From Anas platyrhynchos (Eukaryota; Chordata; Aves; Anseriformes; Anatidae), in the NCBI RefSeq assembly GCF_047663525.1, contig NC_092589.1, positions 105,088,001-105,152,000 on the forward strand: DNA of 64,000 bases, given 5' to 3'. The position numbers and the translations under genes are program-made. The notes under the pieces were generated by a model. It was not told the origin of the DNA. It ran no database searches and worked only from the letters and a program-made list of their open reading frames with translations. The first letter of the stretch is position 1, and every line of letters starts with the position of its first letter. Shown one piece after another: positions 36,616-48,600 of this stretch.

Positions 36616-39600
36616 TTCTTTCTTTTCTTTCTTTTCTTTCTTTCTTTCTTCATTTTAGCAGGTGCATGTAGTACTTGTTCAGGCTAAAAAAAAAAGTGCA
36701 GAATGAAAAGAAGCAAGGGTGAGGCTTTTATTTAAAAAAAAAAAAAAAGCTGAGGAGGAAGTTCACTGCTGAAAGGGTTATTGTAATCAAGTTTATCATG
36801 GGAGCTTGCTGTTGTGTAACAGAAACTCTAGCTTGTCCATACCTGTCTCAAAGCATTACTTAATGAAGAAAGAAAACAAACCTACCAAAATATTTATGAA
36901 ATTCAATAAAATTTGTTCCCAAACTCCTTCATTTCAATACATCATGACAGACCAGCTCCTTGTTGGATTGCTTTCTCCATTTCTAGAAAGCCTACATTTT
37001 TTAGAGCCGTGGTATCTGTCGTTCAGATGCAGCTTGAGCACGAAGTGGGTAACACTCAAGCACGTGTCTCTGTTGGTTTAATAATATTGAAACTCATTTA
37101 TTCAAAAACCACTTTAGCCAGGAAACATCTAATGAATATGATGTATTCCTCTGAAAGTAGCATATTAAAAAGTCTTCAATACGCACAAATATATATATTT
37201 TTTCCAGTGAAGGAGCATATTTGTACTGACTGCTTAGTTAGCTTTTTCTTTTGCCTGTGGTTTGCTGGCTCATCCACGTGCCATCTTGAATTCCACGATA
37301 AAAACTTTTAATTCAGTGCAGCAAAGTATCCTCCTAGCACACTGAGATATTTTTTTCTCTCAAAAATGCATAAACATTGTTTATTGAGTCATTTAAAATG
37401 AATCTCCTCAGTGCAGAGATCCTTCTCACTTCCTCTGCATTGATGTTCAGGAGTAATTTGGGACTTTAAGATGCAGTAGCTATTTCAGATGAGATTTTGA
37501 GGGACAGTTATCAAGGAGAACAACAGAGAGTGCCACTGTTACTTGTTGTGTGATGTTCAAGCGTTATCTTGGTTTCCTTTTTTTTTTTTTTCTCTGCCCA
37601 TGTGTTGCCAAGTAGATAACTTGGGCAACATGTTTGTCTGTCTCAAGATGAAGCAGTTGATTCCCTTATCCTGTCATAGCCTTCCAGTTATCCTCTCTGC
37701 TCCATGAGAGCCTCGTGAAGCAGCAATTCCTGTTGACCAAGCAAGAAGCGTGCGCTTGGCCTTTTCTGCTGGAAGAACTCTCAGAAGCCACCTGTTTCTC
37801 AGCAGGTATTTGAGTGGGGCTGTCGCAGTTTCACCTGCCTTTGTTCGTCCTTGTCACTTGGTTCCCTTTAATAATTCCAGGCACACCCTTTGCTGTTACA
37901 TCAGCATCTGTACATGATTCATGGATATCAGTGTTTGAAGAAATGCATCTCTCCTTTAGTCCACGTAAAAACGGGGGTACCGAGGCAGATTTGGTGTTCA
38001 TCGAACCTGCTCTGCTCTTTCTGGTGGTGTCTGGGAAAGGACGGAAGAGCAGCGTGCAGTGGTTCCCCCCATCATGCTTTCACCTCATGAGGCTGGGATG
38101 TTTGTTTCTGCCCAGCAGTGATAACAGTGCTCGCAGTGCCCATCCTTTACATCGTGTATGTCTCTTGTCTATACCCAATCCTCTGGAAAACAAACCATTC
38201 ATGCAAACTTCGTGTTAAGACTGCCCAGAATCTTACCACAGCAGAGCTGGCTGCCTTAGTTTTGACAGCTAACTCAGCTGGGAAAAATGTGTATTAGTGA
38301 GAGGGTTGCTTATTTGGGAAGGTTTTTATTGATAATAATGCACAGTGTTTAATTGCCCTTTATCTGTGTGTGAGAGTTATTGCAGTAGTTTCCTGCTGTT
38401 GGAGGTAGGATGGTGGTCGCTGAGAGGCAGATAGAGGTTAGGCAAGGGGAGGGAGGAAGACAATTAAAAATAGACATCGTTAGCATTTATTAGCGCATGT
38501 TTGTATGGGAGGGAGTACCACAGCGGTGAGGGCAATACCCAAGTCATGGGAGAAAAAAATCTTCAATAATGGAGGAGTTTGGGCTTTCCACTCCCACTGT
38601 GGATATAATACATAATGATTGGGTCACGAGGTCATTTTATTCACTATTAGATATGAATTTGGGTGTCTTTACAGTCGATCCTGTTGTGTAAGCTGCGAGC
38701 ACTGCAGCTGGCTTCAGCCCACGTCAGGCTGGCAGGATGTGTTGGTGCTGCCAACCAGCAGGTAGAGCTGAGCCTGCTGAGTAGCGGGAGCAACTGCAGC
38801 GAGCCAGGCTCCGTAGGGCTGATGTGGTACCTAATCCTACCGTAGTTTTAAAGTTAGAGTTCCTAATAACTCATAATTTGTCACTCATAGTTTGATCTAA
38901 ATCATCAGGTTAAATTGCTTTCTTACCCTGTTTCCTGAGAAGTTTGGCACACTTTTCAAACTCAGGCTGGCATCTTCAGAATGACAAGGTCTTGCTGGTT
39001 TTCAGGTAATTCCCACCAGACCCAAACTCCAAATTTCACAGGTTCCCAGAGACCTACAAAGAGCCAATAATGAAAAAGTGAAGTATTAAAAGTATTAAAA
39101 GGTCAATTAGAGGAAGCTCGTAGAAAACGTGTCCACTGCTGAAGAGCATAAGATAGAGCCTTAGAGACGAGGCAGGTATGGGACAAAAGATGGTGTCTGG
39201 ATGGAAATGAACAGGTAGAGGGGTGAAAAGAAAGGGAAATGTGCTGGGGAACAAGTACTGGAGAAGAGTATGTAGGGAAAAAAATAAAAGGTAGGAATTA
39301 AAAGAACTCTACGATTAATTCATTTCAGAAAGGATAGAAACTAATCACAATAAACTAAACAGAACTGTGAGTATGTAAGTGCTGCTGGTTTCTCCTCCCG
39401 TAGGAGAAAACGGTCTGTACAGTGAGCTAAGAAGAGAGGCAGTCAGACCACGCTTAAAACAAAAAGCTCTGGAGCCTGCAAATGAAGCTAGAAAGCCAGC
39501 CAGTTGTATACTGTGTTCTGCTGGTTGATCAGCAACATTCTGATACTGTCCAAACAAGTAGGGGAGGCTGCAATCTTGGCTCACCCCAAACAATTACTTG

Positions 39601-42600
39601 TTGCTCTGATCTGATTATCATGGTAATAATTTGGCTCGTTCGCTTCTGAAAACCAGGTGGCTCTTTTCTAGCACAGGTGAAAAATTTCATGTAACTTGGA
39701 AAGATAAAGGCAACTGATTTAAATAGCCTAATGAGTGTATATCATAACGAAAATCTTCCTCTAGACACTTCTTTACCGACTGAGCAGCGTGTATTTTCTC
39801 TCCTATACGAGGGGAGAGGAAAAAAAAATAAAATTATTCTCAAGTAGTACTAATTTTTTGTACCACTTTCTGTAGAAAACATGATGCTGACTTACTTTCC
39901 GTGTGTGAGAACAAGAGACAAAGATTTTAAAGACAAAGCTGTTGAGGAAAGTTCTCGGTAACCTCTGCACCCGATCTAGACAGGGTACGGGCTCTGTCAG
40001 CATTGTTGATCAGTCCTGAAGAAATTCCAGCTTGTGAAACACCTGAAAGGGCTATCAGGTGGCATAACTTTAAAAGGGTTTTCTGTCAGTCTTCCTGAAA
40101 TTATTAAGTGCCCTCGAGGGTTTGTAACTGGGTTTTATATGCCGAGTGTTTCCCAGGTTCTCCAAACAAAGCGAGGGCTCGGTAATTCCGCATGCTGATG
40201 GACAGGGGAGGTGTCCTGATATTTAGCACAGAAGCACAACTGAAAATGTGTAATAAAAATCGTTTAATTTGCGATTGGATAAGCGAAAGTTGTGCTTGGA
40301 GGACGTGTGGCCTGTGATCTAAGGCTGTCCCTTCTTGTCCAAGGACTCCTCCCTTGGGGTGTAATCACGAGGCAGTGTTTTCACTTGAAGGAGGCCCCGG
40401 CTCTGGAACTCGCTTTCCTACTGGATTTGTTGGTTGATTTTTGGTGCAACTTGTTTTATCATGTTGTTTTTTCCTGGGAGAGATGCATAGCTAGGTAGAA
40501 AGTGAGTATCTCCTAGATAAATTTTATCAGCACTGATCAATTTGGAGATCTTCAAAAGCCAGCTGGCCGTGGTCCTGGGCAACCTGCTCTAGGTTGGACC
40601 AGGTGACCTGCAGAGGTGCCTTCCAACCTCAGCCATGCTGTGGTTCTGTGACTTTGGAGGCGGCTTGACTGCAGTATTTTGCTTTTTTCTTCGTACTGTA
40701 CTAACACTTACTGTGCCTGTTGCATGGAATTTGGGTGTTCTGTTTGCTTTAACCCTCCCAGCAAGCGAGATTTTGCAGCATAAGAGATTTACTGCATGAA
40801 CTCCGAGCTCTTTCAGAGCCAAACAGGGTATGTGCGTGGTGCCAGGTGAGAATTTCAGGGCTAGAAATGCTCCCCAGTCTCCCCAGTCCTCAACCTTCAA
40901 GCCTTCCAGCCCTTTGTTTGCCGTGATGTGTCTCTGAGATGTGATCTCCTCTTTGATTCAGCTTACCCAGGCAGTTTACAGGTGAGGAGAGGACTGCGTG
41001 CTCCTGCAGTGCAGCGTTCAGTCCATCCTGCGTTGTCCTGACTCAGCGCCGTGCTGTAGAAACACGATGACTGCAGTCAGTGCTTCTGAGCTCAGGGGGT
41101 TAAGCCCAGGAAAGGAGCAATTGATTTGGCTGGTCTTTACAAGATGAGCGTGTCCTTCCCAGATCTGCATGTCCCACTTGTGTTTACATCTCTTTATGAA
41201 CACACATCAGCTAAGAACAGAGTTAGTCTGTTAACACCCTTTCAAAACCAGCCAGATGATAGCACTCAGTGTTCATTTTTATTTTTTTAAGCCACTTGTG
41301 TTTGCTCTTAAAAAAAAAAAAGTTATTATGAAGCAAAGAGCATGTGAAAAATAACTTGGTTGACTTCTCTAAACTGCAAACAAAAGCCTGGACTGGATTC
41401 GAAAAGCTTTGAAACAAAAGTCAGCATTGGGTGTGAGGATGAAGGGATGATTCACGAGAGCCCAGGACAGGAAAGCTGTCTCCTTAGCCTGATACGGTGA
41501 GAAAAGCTCGTGTGTACAGTGATAGAGGTGCCTGCCTTGGACCCTCAAATTAAGAGTTACGTTCCTTAACGTACTTCTCTGTAAAATTAGACTGCTCAGA
41601 TAACTTCACTGGTAATAGTTTAATGTTTGGGAAAGGGAATGCTTCAAATGACTGAATTCCCGGTGTCTTCATTTTCATCTGTGCTATGTTATTAAGAAGC
41701 TACTAATTCAGCTGCTTTTCATCAAAGGGAAAATGCATTTCCTTTATACCTAATTAGGAATATTGCTCTCGCGCTGCTTTTATTTGAATTATCTGGGACT
41801 TTTCCTTTTTCTCCCGATACACTCAAGCGGAGTTACGTCTGATTCAGGTTTTGTTCCAGGATTGTTTTGGTATTCAATGCAGAACTGCTTTTTAAGAGGA
41901 ATGGAAAGTAATGTGAGCCTGGTAGCGCATGTTTTTCTTGTTTCTCAAGATTGTCACGTCGCAGTCTAAGCCACTTTTTAACACTGTTTAGAAAATATAA
42001 TGAACATGATACAACTTCCTAACTGTTACCCAAGTTGCATGTGTAATAGCGACAGTCGAATTATTCGTTTGCTTAAGCGTGTATTAATGCAATTAAGGAA
42101 GTCTTAACTGCGGTCTGGGGGGAGATCGTTTAAGAAAATGAATGGAAACGTTTGGCAATCATTCAAAAACTATGAAATTTGAGCAATTGCCACATAGCTT
42201 ATGTTAAAATAGGTGAAACCAAGTGATTGGATGAAAAGGCATTATCTCAGCCTTGCTGTTGTTGTAAACACAATGGCTTTGTTCTCAGTCTGGTCTATAA
42301 AACCAGAAGCCTGAGTTCAGTATTGTTCAGGAAAGTTTTGAATCCGTGTACAAAGTGTAAACTCCTGCAGCATTCCTGCTGAAGGAAAGTACCTTAAGCA
42401 CAAGCTGACTTGATAGATATGATAGATGATAAGCAGCTCTGCTGAGTTAGAACCACCAAGGCCAAGCAGAAAATGCAAGACTTATACGTGTAAAAGGGTA
42501 ACGTAGCCTGAACAACTGGGAGTTATCACTTCAACAGGTACATTCAAGCAACTGTTTAAAATATAAAGAATTAAGTCACACAGTACAATTTTGAAGAGTT

Positions 42601-45600
42601 AAAGTATTAAGAAATGAAGGTCAAATCTTACAGTCCGTACTTCTGCAAACTCCACCAGGTCCTGCTGAGTTGGCTATGAAGAAGCTTACTAAAATCTGGC
42701 TGTGAGTTATGTTCTCCTCTAACAGGAAAATCTCAGGAGAAATTGGGGGAATTTTCTTTATGTAGTCAATAGTTTGGAAAATGATAAATAACTAAGTGCA
42801 TAAGTATGGAAGGTGATGTAGCAAATAAACCTGGAAACCATTTCCAAACATAGAAGTCCAAGACAGTGACTGGGAGCCATCAGCATGGATTTACAAAGGG
42901 GAAATGGTCGGACCAACCTGATGACCTCTGATGACAGGCAGAAGGCTTGGTGGAAGCTCTTTATCTTAAGCAAGGTTTTTGACTCAGTCTTCCACAACAT
43001 CCTCATTGACCAACTGATGAAGCTAAGGACTAGTTAAGGGGACTGCAAGGTGGATTGAAAACTGAAAGGCTGGGCACGAAGGGTTCTGGTGCGTGGCATG
43101 AAGTCCAGCTGGAGGCCAGGCACCGATGGTGTACTCCAGGGCTTGATACTGAGGCCAGTACCGTTTAATAGCTTCGTTAATGATCTAGATGAAGGGTCAG
43201 ATGGGACACAGTGCACCCTCTGCAAGTTTGCAGACAATGTAAAGCTGGGAGGAGTGGTTCATACAGCAGGTGGGTGTGCTGCCAGTCAGAGGGACCTCAA
43301 CAGGCTGGAGAAATGGGCCAACAGGAACCTCCTGAAGTCCACCGAAGAGAAATGTCAAGTCTTGCACCTAGGGAGGATTAACCCCAGGCACAAATACATC
43401 CAGCTGGCTGGAAAACAGCTTTGCACAGAAAGCCCTGGGAGTCCTGATGGACAAGACACTGTGAAAATGGATGTACTGGAGTAAGTCCTAGCAAGGACCC
43501 TGAAGATGATGGCACAAAGCATCTGCCAAATGATGGGAGGCCAAGGGAACTGGCACTGTTCAGCCTGGAAAAGAAGATCCTTAGTGTGGTTGCTAGGGAC
43601 AGGATAAGAGGAAATGGGCACAAATGAAATACAGGAAAATCAATTTAAGCATGAGAAAAAAAAATATACATTGTATAACAAAGGCAGCGAGCCACTGGAA
43701 CAGCAGGTTTCCCACAGAGCCTTGTGGAGCTTCATCTTTGGAGATGCTCAAAATCCAACTGGGTCGTGGTCCCGGGCAGCCTGCTGTGGCTGCCCCGAGC
43801 AGGGCACTTGGACTGGATGATCCCTCCCAACGTCACCCATTCTGATTGTCATCTCCTTCCTCTTTAGCAATTTTTTAATGCAATTTTAATCTTGGAGCAT
43901 CCGGAAACATATCGACCACTTCACAGAAAAGGTAGTATGTCGGTCGCAGGTCCAACGAGCAATGCTTTCTTGGCTTTTTGTATGTTTTATGGACTTTAAA
44001 ACCAGCCCCTGTTTCTCTCTGCAATGCTGCGGTCTGGCTCCATTCTCGCATGTGTGTTTAGTCGTACAGAGTGTTAAAAGAAGGCAATGTTTCTGTATCA
44101 AATAAAGAATTTAAAATCAGTAATTTAAAATCAACGATAGGGTAAAAGAGAAAATGCATAACCTGCTCTGTCCCTGTCTTTCAGTCATGGCCTGTGTATG
44201 AAGAGGTGTACAGCAAAATGATTGAACTTGCAGCCTTTTTGGACCTGCCTCGTTTTCCAGATATAACAGAGAGCTGCTTTCTCCATCCGGACATGTTGTG
44301 CATGAAGTACCTGATGGAAGTTAATTTACCTGGTAAATATTTTCCCAAACCTGAACTGATAAACTTTTTCTTTGGTTTATTAAACCCCAGCAAAAACAAA
44401 AAACAAAAACCTCAAATCACTACTTTAAAAGCGCCTCCTCTTTTTCTTCTAATTTTTCTTCTAATATTTCTTCTAATACATCTTTAAGCTTGAACTGAAA
44501 GATCATTTCTGTAGAAAGCACCTTCATCAAACATTGAAAGTAGGCACTGAAGGCCCAGATACGCAGGGGCGCTCCGGTGCTGCCTCTCAGCCTGTTGAGC
44601 GGACACTTCATCTGAGACCTTTCAGTGTCTGTGTGAGCTCAGAGGCACTGGTGGAAGTCACGTGGCTTATTCAGATAAAAGATGCATGAAGTCAGGACCT
44701 GATTGCTTGGCACTGAAAGGAATTGTCATGTGTGAAGTTGAATATATGTTCTACAATGTTGCATAACAGCATTAATGAGGGATGTGGGGTGACAGATCAA
44801 CCCGTCTTGATTATTTCTGATTTAGTTTTGAAATAATTTATTGCATAAATATGAAATTTTTGCTTATTCATAAGTTCAGTCTTGATTATTGAACTACCAA
44901 ACAAAAACCGATGAGTCCTAGCATGTAACCTGTGTCTGCTGGGTTACCATACTTCTGTCAAGTACTGCTGGCTCTGGAGATGACTTCTGTGGGCAAATAG
45001 TCTGTAAATTATTTTTGTCCCCAAAACATTCCAGAAATTGTTTTTGTTGGTGTTTTTTTTTAATCTTATTTTGCCATTAGTTACATTGAATAAAACTACT
45101 TTGCTTTTACACATTCCGACAGCTAATGGAAGAAAAAAAAAAAAAAGACAACCAAAAGATTTAGGGATAAAATGCCAGAGAAAAAATTCTGCCTTTGTTG
45201 TTTTACACCAGTGTTGCACTAGAGCCTATAGAGGCTCACTTATATTTCACGTTATAAAGTGTCAATTGAGTCAAGGAAAGGCTAGAAATTTGGCATTTTT
45301 AGGTTTATTACAGAGAAATATAAAGCTGTGTACCCATTGAAACTTGCTATAAGTGCAGAATATATTGTTCTTCACTCTTTCCTTGCAACTGAACTTTTTA
45401 TCATGTAAAGTATCTTTTTATTTATTTATATTATTTATATTTTATTTGTATTTATATTTTATTTCTATTTTAGTTTATTGAAAAAAGACTGCTGTTGCTG
45501 CCTGAACACCTAAAATAAATTGGCAGTGTCTCTTAGGACGTTGAATAATAACGAAAATGTGGTTTAAAATACCTAAAGGATCAGAAAGTATATTGGCAGT

Positions 45601-48600
45601 ATATTTGTAAATAGATTTGTTTGGAAAATGCTTTTACACTTTTCAGATTTTATTCAACTTTTACTGTTACGTACAAGAGGATTAAAAATTAGTTTGTGCT
45701 GAACTCTGTAAGGAGCAAGAGAATAGAGAGTAGAGCTGGATTAAAGTTGTACTTAGTCATACATTGCTAACCTTTGTGGAATCTGATGGTGATGTAACCG
45801 CCACCCGTATTTCTTGCTGAGCAGGAAGGGTGAGAAATTTGGGGGATTTGTATCTGTGAAAAATAAGCATGAAGTAATAAGAGGCTGGCTGGATATCCTG
45901 CTGCTGCTTTCGGAGCTGCAGTTGTGTAGGTTTGACATAAGCCACACTAGCGGGTGCAATTAGCCTTTACGGCGTAGTGCCAGTTTTAACCTAAACTGCC
46001 CGCTTTAGCCTCAGCGGGGAACGTTCCCCAGCCTGCTGCTGTGCCCAGTTACCCCTGCTTCTTTTAGCACTGCCCCAGCCCTACATTTTTTTTTTCGGTT
46101 GATAGACAGGAAAAATGTTCCTGACAAGTTTTTGGCTTTCGGGGTTTTTTGAAACTAGAGTACAACTGTATTTATGTTTCCGTGTGGATCCAAGAGTGCT
46201 TTCCTGGAACAATGTTCAGGATCATGTAACAACATCTTTTGAATAACATTTAAAAAAGGGGGGATTTTTTTTTCCATGCGTCATTTTTTCATTGTATTTC
46301 CAATGAAGATTACCCACGGTACATAAAAGTATCCAAAAATGCTTCTCAGCCTGAAAAATAGCCAGTTGTCCCCCAAAAATGGAAACATCATTTTCTTCTA
46401 ATGACCAATATATTTGTACCGTAACAGTCTTTTAGCTTGTCTCAATGCGCTTATATTTTTATTTGTATTAATTAGATGAACTGCATAATTGGACTTGTCG
46501 AGTGGTGAAAAAGATTGGTTTCGGAGAAGTGGATTTCCTGACTCTCACGCCTGGAAATAAATCAACAAGAAAAGTGAAATACGATGTCCTTGCTGCAGCA
46601 ATAATTGTAGTAGTTCTGAAATTGTTGTTTTTATTAGATGATCACTATGAATGGTACGTATACAAGCAAATCTCCAACAAAGCCCAAACTTTCAAATGGT
46701 GCAAGTGACTGTCTTGGGTTGCACTTTCTTTAGTAATATTTGATTTGTAGTATTTTAATTTCGATTAATTTCAGTAGTGTAAAACGTGATCTCGAAGGCA
46801 TTTTAGCAGTTGAGTATCTCTTATTTTCACAAATCACCGGTTTGAATCTGAAACCTGGAAGGAAAATTTGGGTGTAACTTTTGTCAGTTGCATTTGAAAT
46901 TCATGTGAAAAGTGCAGCATTTGGGGCTATAAAATGGTCTCTTTTTTTTTTTTTTTCCAGGTTACTTTCAGGCTTTGCTGCAGAAAGAAATAAAAATAAC
47001 AAAGAAGGTACGGAAATATTCCAGTAGAAGCAGTCTTATGATTTTGTAAATGAAATAACTTTGTAATCAGGATGAGAAAGACTTAATCCTTTTGATGGTT
47101 AAAGTGTCTTTTTGTGATTTATTCCTTTTAGAAAGGTCTTTATTGAAAGAAAACACCATCTTGTTCATATAAAATTGTCTTGGCTTCCTCACGTAATTCT
47201 TATTGTACCGGATAAGGAATTTTGTATGTGTTTTAGTGGATACCTTTCTTCTTTTCACGTTTGCCTCTTGTTTTAGATTGTTCTGCATGTTAGGTGAAGG
47301 TGAATGGTTATACCATAAAGAGGGAACGCACTTTGATCGTAAATAGCAGATACTTACTAGGGGCATCAAACCACATTTATGATACAATCCAAACTTGTTT
47401 AGTCTTGTTAAATAAAATGTCTTAGTGTGTAACATATTTGAGATGTAATCTGTTTTCTTCCAAATAATCCTGAGAGAGTGTGGAAAAGCTAGGAGCAATT
47501 AAGATAGAAAAGATAATGGTGTGAACATGGTTCTTTGAGGGCAGAAAGACCAAATCAAAGATTAGAAATCCTCAGGAAGATTCTCCATGGCCTTATCCAG
47601 ATCACAGTTGAAGATAAGATCAAAGATGTGTTATGGTGATTTATATTTTCAGCCTTCCATCCGGTTTTGGGTTCGTTTTTACCCTTCTGTTACTTTCTAA
47701 AAAAATTAAGTCAGTAACAGAAATCAGTGTTAGCCAGGCATGAGCACAATTACTGCTGGAAGTAGAGAAGTCATTACTCTCAACTAAAACCCGTAATCCT
47801 CATTTTTAAGTGGATATGCAAACTTATTTGGGATCTCACTTTTTCAATTTCATTTCCATTGAAAACTTGGAGTACGTAATAGTGACAGGAGTAGAAGTTG
47901 CACAACTGCTTACGAGCCCAGGCTCAAAGCCATTAATGTCTTAATAGGGTTTCTACCTTATTAACCAGTCTCGTTGCCTTTGGGAATTAACAGCTCATTC
48001 TTTGCCCACTTTTTTTTTTTTTTTCCCCTTTGAAATCTGCTGGTACAAAATGATCCATATACTGTGCTGTGTTGTCCCTGTTCTTCAGACGTTGGAGTGA
48101 CAGCGAGCAGCCGACGTGAGAGTTTTTTGTTCAGGCACCGATCAGTGCCAGAGCTCAAAACTGCCTCTGGCACTTTCCCAAAGTTAGCGTACCGAAATGA
48201 ATAATGGCTAATACTGACTTGTAAGGATTCGGTGTATGTGAACTTCATTTTCAATTTAACTCTCCTCTCTCTAGTCCTTTTTTTTTTTTTTTTCTCAGCT
48301 CCTGTAGTTTTTAAAAACAGACTGGGAGCTGTATGGTAGATAGCTGTAGCTACCTAGTGTGTGTTTGCGTGGCTAAGTTCTGTGAACTGCACACATACAC
48401 ACTGTTGTTTATGTTCAAATAAAATGATTGAGACACGTGTGTGTCTGTCTGTGTGTATTGCAGAGCTGTATGTTTTCCACTTGACTCAGCTGTGTGAAGG
48501 TAGGACCAGCACCACCAGCCAGCTACACGGTTACTGTAGCCTAGCATCATGTCTCTGGCAGTGGGCTTGCTTGTGACAGATGCTTAATAATTTGTATTAA

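Larger units (their letters stand above)
23611..44184 (+). other. TAF1B: TAF1B intron 8 (20.6 kb)
   Basis: The largest intron, nearly a third of the window. It contains CR1 fragments at 26375-26785, 35421-35512, 40539-40656 and 42845-43850, a TTTC microsatellite at 36541-36650, and a possible SINE relic near 35745-35800. Pyrimidine-rich + strand segments occur around 29300-30200. No nested gene was recognised on either strand. Confidence 0.8.

Noticed and set aside
36464..36658. Repetitive Leu-Ser-Phe-Phe frame
   Set aside because: Direct translation of the TTTC microsatellite.
42845..43850. Endogenous retrovirus
   Set aside because: The RT-like peptide order and 3' sequence match CR1 non-LTR elements. 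No LTRs or primer-binding site were seen.
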